This document shows positions 34,906 through 46,718 of a stretch of DNA of 64,000 nt, piece by piece. The position numbers and the translations under genes are program-made. The number at the start of each line of letters is the position of its first letter. Position 1 is the stretch's first letter. The stretch is from Prosapia bicincta (taxonomy: Eukaryota; Arthropoda; Insecta; Hemiptera; Cercopidae): the NCBI GenBank assembly GCA_036971475.1, contig JBAIZL010000006.1:133406731-133470730 (forward strand), written 5' to 3'. Under the pieces are notes generated by a model. The model was not told the DNA's origin. It was given only the letters and a program-made list of their open reading frames with translations, and ran no database searches.

Positions 34906-36558
34906 AACATGGATATATATTATTTTATTATACCTTTACGTAACAAAAATGCATTATATTCAGTGAAAATATGGCAGAATGCCAAGTATAAGATCATGAG
35001 GAAAAACAAGAATCACAGTAAGAAAATATTACGAGTTTTACGTGTGTTATACCTAAGAGCTAATTTGTTTAAGCTAATTAAACTGAATGAAAATGAGTGA
35101 CCAAACAACTGCCCCACTGTAAAATATATAATATAGCTAAGCTAACTAATGATGATGGCAAATACAGAAACGAAGATAAAAAAATCACAATTTTTCAAAG
35201 AAATCTTTGTGTTAACTGAAAGCATTCAAATTCTTTAAAATTGCTAAAATGATAATTTGAACTTCAGGAAAGAGTATATAAGTATGTTCTTCAAAATCGT
35301 AAAATGGGATTGACAATAAATCTTGAAAAATAACTAAAACACTCCTGAAGTAGTTATTGAAAGCTAGATAGCACATTTTGGAATGTGCTTAGGTTGCTGT
35401 AAATCTATGATTTACAAAGTATGTGAGAGGTATGCCAGAGAACAATTCTAGCGAGCAGCTTCCAAATGATCCACGACCGTACTATAATTGAGGAAGTGAA
35501 TGTAAATACTTTCTTAATATTCTAAAAAACGCAGATCAAGTGCCTTTTCCTTTTTATTTGTTAACTAATGTAACAGTAAATTAAAAAGAAGATATATGAG
35601 TCATTATGAAATCAACAGGAATTTAAATATCCAGAGTAACACTTATACTGGGTCTAATGGCGCATTGTATTCAGAAATGGATGGATGAATAAAAATTAAA
35701 GTAGGACTGGGTACAAACTGTGTAGAGTAAATGTTATACCAACTTTAAAAATAAAACCTTGATGTTATTTCTCGATGGATTTTTTTTGTGAAATGTCTAG
35801 AATAACAAAATCAGTTTCATAAAATAAACACAGACCCTTTAATCATTCTTGAGGCAATGACATCTCAGCTCAAATTTATGGATATAGTTGTAAATGATAC
35901 ATTCAAGGATAACCTCAAGAAGCAATTGGCAAACTATCTTTTCGCAAACATCAACAAAATTGTTTTTATAAGAAATATTATCAATAAAAACTAAATCTGT
36001 TACAATGTTGCATAGACCATGATATGAATGGAAATGAGAAGAGGAACATGCAGAATAAGGATTCAGACTGTTGTGATGAGATTAAATGTCGTGATGTCAA
36101 AGATATTTGCACAATAGAGATCTGTGATACCACATTTTGAGTTTTTAAAATTTTACAGTAATGTAATATAATTTTACAATAACTTTTTAAAATTTGTGCC
36201 CAATAATTCAAGTTTTATATAACAAAGTTTATTGCACAATTCCACAATGTGTGTTTTATCAACTTTTTTTTATTTAGCTTGGATATTAAGCACAGATTTT
36301 TCCAACCTGATGTCTTATATTTGGAATATATGGATTTGGTTTATGTTAAATTTCATATTTTTTATCATTTAGGCATACAGTACTTGTTACTTGAGATGGT
36401 ATGCTAAGCATTTATCAGTGATATAGTTTAATGCTATCTCTGACCATCTTAGTTACACAGGATTTGTCTCAACAAACACAGTCAAGGTGAGGGATTACAG
36501 TAAGGTAACTGCTAGAGGTAGCTTATCACTATGACATAATTTTAAAACTTACCTTTAA
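34906..36558. other. AT-rich DNA, nothing recognised
   Basis: Only short frames of low complexity (for example 34900-35100, lysine-rich). No domain, repeat pair or splice-consistent exon I can support. Confidence 0.4.
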
Positions 36559-37543
36559 CCCTAGAGTACTCGCGCGGGGTAATTATTCTTCCAGTGAGTT
36601 TTCAACAAAGATTATAAAACAGTTGCAAATCCTGAAATTCTTCCACCCCTTACATACCTTCTAATTGCCTCGCCCTGTATCTATTTCTGTCCCTACATCA
36701 GGTAGTTTTGTTTACTTATAACGGTTTGAAGTTGTTGTTGCAACCTTTTTATCACATAAATTAATTTTCATTTTTTTTGCAAGATTAGTGTGAGTGAATT
36801 TTACTATGTTTCGTATTTTGTGAGAAATTTATCACTGAAGTTCGTTTTAATTTATAAATTTAATAATCTATTTTAAATTATCTACGCATATATTTTGTCA
36901 TGGCGATAATAGGGAACACAAATTTTATATTTGTAACTTTTCAAGAGAGAGAGAGACGTAAAGGAAACTTTTTTGAAGGAATTAAAGCATTGTTTGGGGT
37001 ATTGTATATTTGTGGAGCAATGATGTCTTCGTAAAACATTCTAAAGGTATATGGACAACAGACAGAACTGGTTTGCATTTCTATTTTCTCTTGCAAGGAT
37101 CACGTTTTGATATATATTGTGTTTGTACACAATTCTTGTCTATAAAATATTTTGTTTTCATGATTATTGTAACAAAAAACGTTTATTTACAATATAAGCT
37201 ATAGCATTATGTTTGACAATATTACAAACAAACATGTTAATTACAGGCGTGGTTTTTCCCTAAGAACTTAGACAAAAAACAATAAATGCTGTGCTAATTG
37301 TGGGAAAAGTGTTTGTAAAGACCATTTAGTTGAAGTATGTGAAGAGGGTTTTGATGTATAAAAAAGTAAATAATATTGCATGAGTTTGTCCATATCTTTT
37401 ATAGTATAACAAAATATGTTTAAATAATTTTTTTAATTTATAACATTAAATATTTTACTGATATTGACCTGAAAACTAATTGGGGTAAAAAATTACCCCG
37501 CGCGAGGTCTGGTGTAACGGGTATTAGCGCGAATCCTCTAGGG
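36559..37543. mobile_element. piggyBac-like element, internally deleted (985 bp)
   Basis: Flanked by TTAA on both sides (36555-36558 and 37544-37547), the target duplication of piggyBac transposons. Ends are CCCTAGAG in inverted orientation, 15 of 17 matching over the first 17 bases. A 16-bp subterminal repeat CTCGCGCGGGGTAATT lies 10 bases from the left end (36569-36584) and, inverted, 37 bases from the right end (37491-37506). The same unequal spacing of an internal repeat is characteristic of piggyBac. Inside are remnants of the transposase in the plus direction: G-I-K-A-L-F-G-V-L-Y-I-C-G-A-M at about 36978-37022, W-T-T-D-R-T-G in another frame (about 37051), and the C-terminal zinc region. 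Most of the catalytic domain is missing, so it could move only with a transposase from elsewhere. Confidence 0.85.
37272..37361 (+). pseudogene. piggyBac transposase C-terminal cysteine-rich remnant
   Basis: Open stretch of 29 codons ending at TAA (37359-37361) with C-C-A-N-C-G-K-S-V-C-K-D-H followed by a further C. The C-X2-C...C-X2-H spacing matches the RING/PHD-like cysteine-rich domain at the end of piggyBac transposases, which binds the subterminal repeats. It lies just inside the right end of the element, in the expected order. Confidence 0.65.
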
Positions 37544-38109
37544 TTAACTAACAGAATAAATAGTAAATTAACATAAATCTATAACTTTTGTTTCTTACAA
37601 GGTTGTACACCAAATAATCTGAAACTAATTTCTCTAAAACACATTTAAAAAAATTTTAAATAAAGGAAAGAAATTATAGTAAATTTAATTACTTTAGCAT
37701 CCAGCAAGGCTATTGGCTGTTTTTTTTTTCACAAATGAAAGTCACTGCTACTATAGAAGAAAACTATTTAACACACAATATTAATTATATAACGTAGATA
37801 CAAGTATTGCATCACTTCATACTCTTCCTCTTACTCGGGTTTAACCAAAGTTAAGGTAAATTGTGAAAGATACTATACTGTTGCATGAAATGTAAACCAA
37901 AATTATCATTCAAAACACTTTATTTTCCTAACAAAATGAAAATACTAAGATATATTTGTTTTAAAAAAAGTATATAAATAACTGGAAAAGAGGCATGTCC
38001 TCTTATGATCAAAGTTATTTTGAAGACAATAATTGTTTCCCATAAAGTGTGGATAGAAAACAAATGACCCAATCACATACCTAACCTATCAATAATACCA
38101 GACCAATTG

Positions 38110-38240
38110 TTTACACTAATATGATGTTTAAATCTGCAGTCAGTAGGTGGTTGGTTGTCATCTCACTACTGCAAAGAGGACAGGTGCTGGTATGCATAGG
38201 CCAAACCTGAGTAAGTGCTTCCAAGTAGAAATGGATTTAT
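38110..38240 (-). pseudogene. Short non-LTR retrotransposon C-terminal fragment
   Basis: The minus strand encodes H-L-L-R-F-G-L-C and, one frame over, T-C-P-L-C-S-S-E-M-T-T-N-H-L-L, the Cys-Cys-His knuckle found at the C-terminus of Jockey/R1-like ORF2 proteins. The damaged element at 32640-32680 has a related P-L-C...H-L-L segment. Nothing else of the element remains here. Assignment rests on about 25 residues. Confidence 0.4.
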
Positions 38241-38279
38241 TTCTTAAATGAGTTAATGGATGTCTGTTTTAACTTTTAA

Positions 38280-39332
38280 CTACCGTCGTCGTGCCTGACA
38301 GGCACTGGTACCTATGGGGTTGTTTAGCTTCTCCCGCCCTAATACTCAAGGTCATGGAGTTCAGTAGATTCCTATTTAGTAATGCTTTTCATGGTGTTAG
38401 TGTTGTTTGCGCTATTTTGTGCGTTGTATTAGTTTTATAATAACATGAATTTTTGGTTGTGCCTCACAGGTACAACGTCAGTATTTGTGTAACATTTTAA
38501 ACTTTTATAGTATTTTTTTGTTTTCACCTATTTATGTCATTATAGTATTCAATTACATAAATTGAAGAAATGGATAGACCTGGACCTTCTGGATTAAAAA
38601 GGAAACTAATTTCAACTAATGAGTCTCAAGTAGTAGAAATATAAGAGTGATTTTGAACATACCATCATTGACAGGTTACTTGAAGAAGAAAATGATTCAG
38701 GTGCTATATCTAATGAACAACTTTTAGAAGGCATCAAAGTGAATAGGGGAACTGTGCAAAAAAGTGAAGATGTAATTGATCAAATAGATCATGATTCCGA
38801 AGAATTGCAACATTCAGAAATTTACAAATTTGTTTATTTGTGTAGATAAATAGTTATAAACAATGTAGAATTCTTACAGCAACAAAAAATAGAAAGACTA
38901 GTTACACTTTGTAAGCTGTCTACAACAAATGTGTCTAGAATGTTCTGAGCTGCTGTGTAAAGAGACTGCTGTCAAAATTGAGTTATTATTTCCAATGTCA
39001 GTTTCCATATACAGAACTTTTAATGTGTCAAATGTTGTTTTTTACATAAGGTTTAGTGTGTACAGTCAGTGAACAAAATATAATTATTGTGTTTATCATC
39101 GTGAGAATATAATCCTTTTTAGCTAAGCTGCACTATGATCTGTGGAAGGTAGGACTACAGTTTTCAATTAGTAAATAAAAAATAACCGATCTTATAAAAT
39201 TATGTGTAATATAGTCACTTGCAAACAGGATATATTAAAAAACCATTTTCATACAGTAAATGCAAGATAAATTGTTAAACCATACAATAAATCACACTTA
39301 GACCCTTCGTGCCTGTGAGGCTCACAGGGTAG
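38280..39332. mobile_element. Possible second piggyBac-like relic
   Basis: TTAA (38276-38279) precedes CTACCGTCGTCGTGCCTGAC. At 39300-39332 the inverted end reads CTACCCTGTGAGCCTCACAG. Only the first five bases match well, but both carry GTGCCTG/CAGGCAC blocks. Right of the end is TAAC, not TTAA. Inside, an ATG at 38570 gives M-D-R-P-G-P-S-G-L-K-R-K, then after a frameshift an acidic stretch with I-I-D-R-L-L-E-E-E-N-D-S-G (about 38667-38705), similar in character to the acidic N-terminus of piggyBac transposases. No catalytic region is present. The call is tentative. Confidence 0.3.
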
Positions 39333-42300
39333 TAACGTGACAAGGATTGCAGAACGATAGTTGAAAGTTAAAGCAGCGAAGAAGGTTATACTTATCACTA
39401 TTTCAAGTTGGCATTTTGTAGAAAGTACATTAATAAAAAGTACATAAAAAGATATTAATCTTCATACATAAAGTAAATCCAAAAATATATGGATGCAATT
39501 TAAAATATGTTTATTTTATTATATAGAAGGGAAAGATTGATTTTAAAAGTATAGCAAAATGATAATGTATATGTAATGTATCAAAGGTTATGGTAAATAT
39601 CAGTTTTATTCAAAAAATAATAAGAAATAAAATCAAATCGAGGAACTAATAGGCGGGTATTGTTTACAAGAATATAACAAAGTATAATGAATAGACAATT
39701 TTTTAAAAAAATGATCACATCTTAGAGATAATATAGAAGCAATAGTGTAGTGGTTGTTATGAACAATGAAATGTTTACGTAAAAGAGACAAGTGATAAAA
39801 TGTTAACTATTGAGTTTGTTTGATTCAACATTGGACAGCCACTGAGAGAAGCTGTTGCAAAGGACATACCTTCTGAACACATAACAAGAGTTAGATATGT
39901 ATATGTAGAAAATAATGATTGTATTTGCAGATTTCGTGTTGTACATCTTGTGGTTTATCAAACTACTACTTTTAGTATCAATTGGCAAAAAAATCACCAC
40001 TTACTGTTATTTTTAGTCACACACGTTTCCCACAGCTGTTCAACCCTGTGAGTCAGGGGCAAGACTCCTGCTATTTCATATCTCAGTTCCCAGATTTACA
40101 ACTAACAAAATCTTTTTAAACTCCTAAAATAAATCATATTTAACAGTATACCTACTCTCTGAAAATACTTTCTCACAACTTTAGAGACTGAAGTATAAAA
40201 TAAAAACCATGAAATGATGTTAACGATGTACCACAACTGCCACACTTTAGCACAATATATCACTCCTAAGGGATATTTCTCATTGGACTAATGACAGTTA
40301 TTATGATTGTGAGAGGCTACACACTTGGTTTGTAAATAAATTTAAACAAATAAACATGTAGGGAAATAAAATTAGCTAACATCATACATAGATACCTAAA
40401 CTTGCTCTAGTGGCAATCCTAATATGGACAGGTAAAAGCGTATTAGTAATAAACACCTAATGAAAATGAAGTAATAGGTCTATAATAGTACATGAGAATG
40501 TGAACAATACACACAAACTTCCATGTGAACATGAGGACAAGAGTTGCAAACTTCTACCTAAATACTAACATAACTGCCTAGCTGCACATTTTTATTGTCT
40601 CTGTAGGTTTGGCTCTGATCTGTGTATAGTATGTCGGAATTAAGGTTCAGTAATTGGCCAGGAGGGCCTATTGAATTGCAACAAGTATCACATTGACCGC
40701 ATGACAATCCACATGAGTAGTATGACACATGAAGTCCAACATTCTAACAACTGTGTTATGATTTCACATCCCAATAAAACATTATTGAGATGTCATGAAT
40801 TCAATACTTGAGATTTATTTTAATAAAACAGTAATATTATAGTGGACAAGAGTATATGTGTTTTTAGTGGGTTTAACTCACATGTATGTAAATTTAATTC
40901 TAAGTGTATTGGAGGTCCTCATGCATAGGCTATAAGAGGAGAGGTGTTAAATTAGCTGGACGTATTATGAAATTATTGAAGTCCTTCGCAATGAACCACC
41001 GACTAATTACTTGATTAATAATTACCTGTTATGAATATTAATATATGCAATATATATTTCAAAGATTCTCTACACTTGTATGTAATAGTATGAAACCTTT
41101 CAGTAGTGGTAGAAAAATTTACCTGAATGTACAAACCTTGTTCAACTAGTCTTAGGTCGATTTCTTTTTTCCACCACCTCTACTTGCTTTCCTTTCACCA
41201 ATCTTCAATTGCCTGCATTGCTAATACTAATAAAGTATTGATGGGATCTGAGTAGCCTATTAAAAACTGTGGTTTTCTTTGTATTCCTCAAGACATCATG
41301 TCAAATTATGAATTATATTCTAAAATGGCATTCAACTAACTGATGGAAATTCTGAATTGAAATTCTACATTATAAATAGAAAATATAATAATAAATTAAA
41401 TTTATTTCTAAAATAAAGTTTTTGTACATTTTTTAAAGATAATTTAAACTTAAAGTGTTAAAACTTAAGTGTTTACTAATTACTAAACGGTGCCCTCTCC
41501 ACTGTAACAACTTTGTCACATTCAGTCACTTGAGAAAGGCCAAACTTTCTACACTACTTGTTTTCGTTAATATGTAACTAAAAAGTAATGATAACTTCTG
41601 ACATTGCTAGTGCCAAGAGGCTGTTGTTAGTAATGGGAGAGAGAGAAGACAATCTGGACAATTGCCCTCCTGGCACCTGCCTTTAAGCAGTTCACTCTGT
41701 ATTGCATGTACTAAAATCGAGAAACCATTTCCTGTTTAGGGGAAGTGGGAAATTTATGTGAGGAAAAGAGGAAGTGTAGGTTTAAATGTATTAAATTTTG
41801 TAGTACTTTGAAGAATATTAATTATTTTTTTACATCAGCTATTTCTATTATTATTTAAAAACTCACAAATATGAAGCAGGTAAAATATCAAACAAAGATT
41901 AAAGTAATTTTTGTTTTACAAATGTATTATATACTAATAATACTACTAACAGATTATAAAACATCAACAAATTTATTCTTTGGTAACAATTAATACAATA
42001 ATAGTACTAATTTTTATTCCTATAAAAAAAGGAATTCTATTAAATATGTAACTTATTTCAAACAGATATATATTTAGTTGTTTATTGCCAATGAGATTTT
42101 TGTTCACGACCAACGAATTCCAGACTTCACGAGGTTTTTTATTAAGTCCTTTTTCTTTATAAAATCATAATTTCATGGGTTTAAAACCCAAAATTTATGT
42201 TGTGACTGTATCTCAGAAGGTAAATGAAATACTTTCATTGTTGACTACATAACTTCATAATTGTGATTTTAAAATTATGCAGTAATAAATTCCTTATAGT

Positions 42301-42585
42301 AAACCATAAAAAACTAAGAGTGTTACAGCCAATCTTCATAGGTCATCATAATCTTCAAAATTCTATCGAGTTCTTGGTAATGACTTTCAAGGATTATAAC
42401 AACTCATTGATTTCACAACTTCTAACAGTGCTCTACTTATGTAAATATTCTACTATATAAAAAAAATGTTGAAGGAAACAGCTCAACTATAGTTTGTTTT
42501 AATGTTAAAAGTATTTTCAAAATATCAAGCAGAATAACTAACATGATCAACTAAATGTAAGTATGTATATTATTAAAGGAATATA
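39333..42585. other. AT-rich DNA, nothing firmly recognised
   Basis: No transposon ends or conserved domains were seen. One exon-like block on the minus strand (41152-41220) is described among the findings. Other frames are short and AT-driven. Confidence 0.4.
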
Positions 42586-43205
42586 GTATGAAGCTACAGC
42601 ATAGTGGATAATCCAATCTTTGCAATTCCAATAGATCTATTTCCAATGCAATAACATAGTTTCTACCTATTTCCATTACCACGGAGTAACTGTAATGAGT
42701 ACATCAATCCCTAATAAACATTTTTTTAAAATTTCTTTAAATATTAGAGAAAATAATTATTGTAACAATTTGTAATCCAAACCAGCGGTGTATCCAGAAT
42801 TTCGACATTTTAAAGACATCTACAACAGGAGGGGACATCAACATGTTTAGATACTTCAGTGTACCTACTTTGTTTTACTTTAGGACGCCAACTCAACAAC
42901 TTTGTAAAATTAACAGATATTCCTGAAGCTTTTTATTGCTGATGCATTTAAATATTAACATTTTAATTTGCTTATTAACTAATGTGCTTTATACTTCAGG
43001 CACAAATGAAACTACAGCATGGTGAGTAGATCCACTGATTCCAATAGATTTATTACAGGCAAGTGCTCTGCCCAAGCAATAACATAGTTTCTACCTATTT
43101 CCATTACCTCGGAATAACTTTAATGAGTACCGCAATCCCTATGACACATTTATTCAAAATCCAATAAACAAAGGAAAATATTTATTGTATTTATTTGTAA
43201 CCAGA
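42586..43205. repeat. Direct repeat of ~200 bp (42586-42795 and 43005-43205)
   Basis: Both copies contain 'ccaatagat', then 'gcaataacatagtttctacc' and 'tatttccattacc', 'gagta' and 'caatccct' in the same order, about 415 bases apart. The second copy overlaps the stop and poly-A signals of the candidate terminal exon at 43191. The first copy therefore looks like a decayed duplicate of that 3' end. Confidence 0.65.
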
Positions 43206-43329
43206 CAAAAATTTTCCCAACTCAACTTGGTGCGAATGCATTTTCAGACCCATCTTTATATGAACCTTTTTTGTTAGTTTTGCATGTTGATCCATCTCCT
43301 GAAGTATTTTTGTTTCCATGTTACTCACA
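43191..43329 (-). CDS. Candidate terminal exon of an unrecognised host gene
   Basis: On the minus strand an acceptor-like ...attcag (43330-43335) is followed by 45 codons ending in TAA (43191-43193). These include M-E-T-K-I-L-Q-E-M-D-Q-H-A-K and end L-G-K-F-L-S-G-Y-K. AATAAA occurs twice within 15 bases after the stop (complement of 43190-43195 and 43181-43186). Composition is balanced and helical, unlike the surrounding AT-rich spurious frames. In the frame used, the exon needs a codon split 2+1. The best upstream candidate (45709-45796) does not supply this, so another exon or donor must lie between. Function unknown; no homologue recognised. Confidence 0.4.
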
Positions 43330-43458
43330 CTGAATTTATATTTGAAACATAAGAGTGTTGCTATGCAACAAGAACTGAATACAAAATGTGTCATTTTAGA
43401 GCGTAGATCTGGTTTAGTGTTTTTACTGATGAGAGGACTACCTCTTCAGGCTTACGGC

Positions 43459-43640
43459 CGCCGTGATCACCGAAATTGTCACCTTTTGATTATAACTTAT
43501 GGGGATATTTAAAAAATAAAGTATATGCCAGAAGACATCATACGCACCATTATAGATCCTGACCTCCAGTCTCTGTTTCAGAATATGCTACACCACGCTA
43601 CGATATGCGTAAAAGGTGACGATGATCACTCTCAACGTAT
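43459..43640 (+). pseudogene. Mariner/Tc1-like transposase C-terminal relic
   Basis: The plus strand from about 43459 encodes P-P-stop-S-P-K-L-S-P-F-D-Y-N-L-W-G-Y-L-K-N-K, a decayed form of the P-P-x-S-P-D-L-x-P-x-D-x-x-L-W-G signature around the third catalytic residue of Tc1/mariner-type transposases. One stop replaces the Arg. Homology fades after about 43620. No terminal repeats were found, so this is an isolated remnant, lying in what would be an intron of the candidate host gene. Confidence 0.6.
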
Positions 43641-43733
43641 TTAGTAACGTACACATATAGGACTATTGAATAAAACAAAAATTGAAAACTTGTTGCCCTT
43701 CATGACGAGCTGGTTGTTAACTATTTATTACAA

Positions 43734-45440
43734 TTTGATATTACTGGCGACCAAACTTTTTGTTAACTAAAAGCTGCTAAATTGTTAACTTACACTTGGG
43801 AGGAAACGTTTTTGTCTTACAACTTCTTCAGCCTCGTATTTTTGCTGCTAGGATTGCTGCAGTTGTGCTTCTTTGGTACCAATTTTTGAAAGTTAGAAGT
43901 GATGTGATCGAGGAGTATGTGTAGTCTGTGTCGTGTTTAATCATATAGGATGTCAATTTTTTGTGTTGCTATGTCTGTATATTTCATATTGTTCTAGTGT
44001 GTTTAATTTATGGCCTTTGTTGCATGTGGGGAGGGTGCTCATGTTATTTTCCATTCTATTGCATGAGTGTTTAGTGTCCATGAGGTGATTTGCGAAGGTG
44101 GATTCAATAGTAGTGTGCAGTGCGCTTTTGTGTTCTTTATATCTTTCGGTGAAAGATCTACCTGTTTGTCCAATATAGAACTTATTGCAGTTGTTGCATT
44201 TTAGTTTGTATACTCCTGAGGTTATTGTATGTGTTGGTATTAATGCTGTGTCCCATAGCCGTTTGGCTTTTATTTGCTGTTCTGTAAACTACATTGTAAC
44301 CTGCTTTTTTGAATTGGTGTGCTATTTTATTTGTGAGTTTGTTTATGAATGTGAGGGGGATGAATTTGTTTGTGTTTGTGTTTTTGTTGTTTGTGTAGTT
44401 GTTACTGTTCTTTTTGAGTATTTTTCTGTGTCGTTTGTCTATTAAATAATTGTCATATCCATTTTAGTGAGCTAAATATTTGATTGTGTTTAGTTCCTCT
44501 GTGTAGTTAGTTTTGGACATAGGTATTTTATTTAGTCTGTGTAGTAAATGTTTGAAGGCTGTGTGTTTATGTTGCATTGGGTGGTTTGATGTGTTGTGTG
44601 TCAGTGTGTCTGTCATGGTTGGCTTGCGGTATATGTTGAATTCATGTTTGTTTTGATTTTTTGTAATGGTGATGTCTAAGAAATTTAATGCTTGTTTTTT
44701 TCAAATTCTGCAGTGAACTGGATATTTTTATGTATTTTGTTTATATGTGTTTTGAGTTGTTGACATTGTCTTACGTTTCCTCGGTATAATATTATAACCT
44801 CGTCTAATATCTGTGACAATATATTATCTTATCTGCGTGTTTATTATTTACGATTTTATTCTGTTCTATGTGTTGTTGGAATATTTCTGTGAGAATGCTC
44901 GAAATCGGTGAACCCATTGGTAGGCTTTGTTCCTATGTGTAATATTTGTTGTTGTGAGTGAAGTAGTTCTGTTGTGTAATGGTGTTCAAAATGTGTATGA
45001 TTACTTTTGTGATATTTTCTGGAGTATTGTTAAGTCTTAGATTATCTCGTAATATGTTTAGTGTTTCTGTGACTGGGATATTGGTATATAGGTTTGTGAT
45101 TTCAAACGATGCTAGGGTTGAGTTATGAGGGATTTCAATGTTCTTATTTTGTTTACTATATCTATTGTGTTTTTATATTTGTGTGTGCATCTTGTTTTAT
45201 GTATTTTCTAATAGTTCTATCCATATGGTATGATAGTTTGTCTGCAGTTGATTGTTGGCTGTTAATTATTGGTCCTACAACTTTCAAAAATTGGTACCAA
45301 AGATGCACAATTGCAGCAATCCTAGCGGAAAACATACGAGGCTGAAGAAGTCCTAAGACGAAAATGTTTCCTCCAAGTGTAAGTTAACAATTTATCAAAA
45401 TTTAGTTATCAAAAAGTCTGGTCGCAAGTAATATCAAAGT
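43734..45440 (-). mobile_element. Penelope-like element with inverted terminal repeats
   Basis: The minus strand carries a GIY-YIG endonuclease region (about 44024-44220): G-V-Y-K-L-K-C-N-N-C-N-K-F-Y-I-G-Q-T-G, then R-S-F-T-E-R-Y-K-E-H, with GVY and YIG in the right spacing. Upstream, in broken frames, is Penelope RT sequence: L-D-E-V-I-I-L-Y near 44800 (Leu for Tyr before D), N-I-Y-R-K-P-T near 44625-44645, and a following HP..H block. The ends are a pair of ~160-bp inverted repeats (43734-43894 and 45279-45438), as known for some Penelope elements with LTR-like flanks. RT frames have many stops, so it is inactive. It sits between two candidate exons on the same strand. Confidence 0.75.
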
Positions 45441-45545
45441 CTAATAAGTAAATCAAATTTAGTATTTTTAAATTTTTACAATAATCCAAGATATGTTTAA
45501 ATAAACAGATTTAGTTTCAATTGTGTTGCATTTTATGGAATTTGT

Positions 45546-45708
<163 letters not shown>

Positions 45709-45796
45709 AAAAACTCTCTTTCTTGGCCTTCTGAATATTAGCTTTTATTTTTTTCGACGCATCAATATGAAGTTTCCGTTGGGTTGCCTCCTCTTC
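45709..45796 (-). CDS. Candidate internal exon of the unrecognised host gene
   Basis: Minus strand: acceptor ...gtttacag, then 29 open codons beginning E-E-E-A-T-Q-R-K-L-H-I-D and continuing with K-K-I-K-A-N-I-Q-K-A-K-K-E, a strongly helical, charged segment. A weak donor (GTGATA, 45703-45708) lies just before the AT microsatellite. It reads in phase with the preceding candidate exon at 46220-46291 (both phase 0 at this junction). Confidence 0.4.
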
Positions 45797-46219
45797 CTGT
45801 AAACTTATATAATAGCAATTTATTATTTTGAACAATTGTATAAGATGAAATTAATATATTAATTAGAATTTGTTTAAAGTTCACTTTGAAGAAGGTATAA
45901 CCTTATACGGCATCATTTTATGTTGCTTTGGCTTTAAACTAGGTAAGTATATTGTTTGAATTACAGAAAATATGTAAAACTATATTGGGAATGTTTAAAT
46001 CGTATTAATAAACAAAACACATGAAATTATGATACTCTAACCTTTATGTAATTTGTGCTTAAATGTTTTTTTTTTGAAAATTTTTACAAAATTGAAAATG
46101 GTGAGTTTTTCTAGTACTTGAACACAAAAGTACACCCTTTGAGTTCTGAAAAACAACAAAAATCAATGTTTAAAAAAACAATGAAATTCTTTGAAAATAA
46201 AAAACAAGATGATACTCAC

Positions 46220-46291
46220 AGAGACAACCTTATTGACAACCTTTATAAACTCTTCAGCCTTACTACTGAAATATTTATTTTCCTCCTCAGG
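46220..46291 (-). CDS. Candidate internal exon (24 codons)
   Basis: Minus strand: acceptor ...tttctatctag, 72 bases encoding P-E-E-E-N-K-Y-F-S-S-K-A, then E-E-F-I-K-V-V-N-K-V-V-S, then a consensus donor GTGAGT (complement at 46214-46219). Length is a multiple of three and both junctions are phase 0. That matches the phase-0 donor of the exon at 46508-46718 and the phase-0 acceptor of 45709-45796. Confidence 0.5.
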
Positions 46292-46507
46292 CTAGATAGA
46301 AATATCTTTTCTATAAATGTTTTTAATTTTATTATTTGTTTCTATTTCATTTATCAGTTACAGCCTACTTAGCATTTGTAACCCCTGACTGAAACTTTAA
46401 AATTTAATTTTGAAACCTCTTCGGGGCTTGAGTTTTTATTTCCTTTACGAAGTTATAAATTTTTTTCCGCGGCTAACAAACTCTGAAACTGCGTGAAACT
46501 GACTTAC

Positions 46508-46718
46508 GAAGTACAATTCGATAATCTGAGTTTCAGCTCTGCAATTGGTTACTAAATGTAGTATGTCCTTCTTATTTGTATTTTGAAAGACAGTAAATAT
46601 CTTGATAGTGGCGTTGCGTAGTACATCGATTCTCTTAAGACTCAACTTGATTGAGTCCTTATTCTTTATTTTCATGCTCAAATCCTTGACAGTTTTTATC
46701 AGAATTTCAAAGAAGCTT
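46508..46718 (-). CDS. Candidate internal exon (about 70 codons)
   Basis: Open for 70 codons on the minus strand: S-F-F-E-I-L-I-K-T-V-K-D-L-S-M-K early on and E-T-Q-I-I-E-L-Y-F at the end, followed by a perfect donor GTAAGT (complement at 46502-46507). Two acceptors are possible. One ends at 46719 (...aaaattag), which gives a codon split 2+1 compatible with the exon at 47047-47080. The other ends at 46727 (...ctttcttatag) and is phase 0. The frame is also open upstream of an in-frame TAG (46727-46729) for some 60 codons, so a single longer exon with a nonsense mutation cannot be excluded. No family recognised. Confidence 0.45.

Noticed and set aside
34900..35100. 66-codon lysine-rich frame
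   Set aside because: AT-driven composition, no splice or promoter context, no domain recognised.
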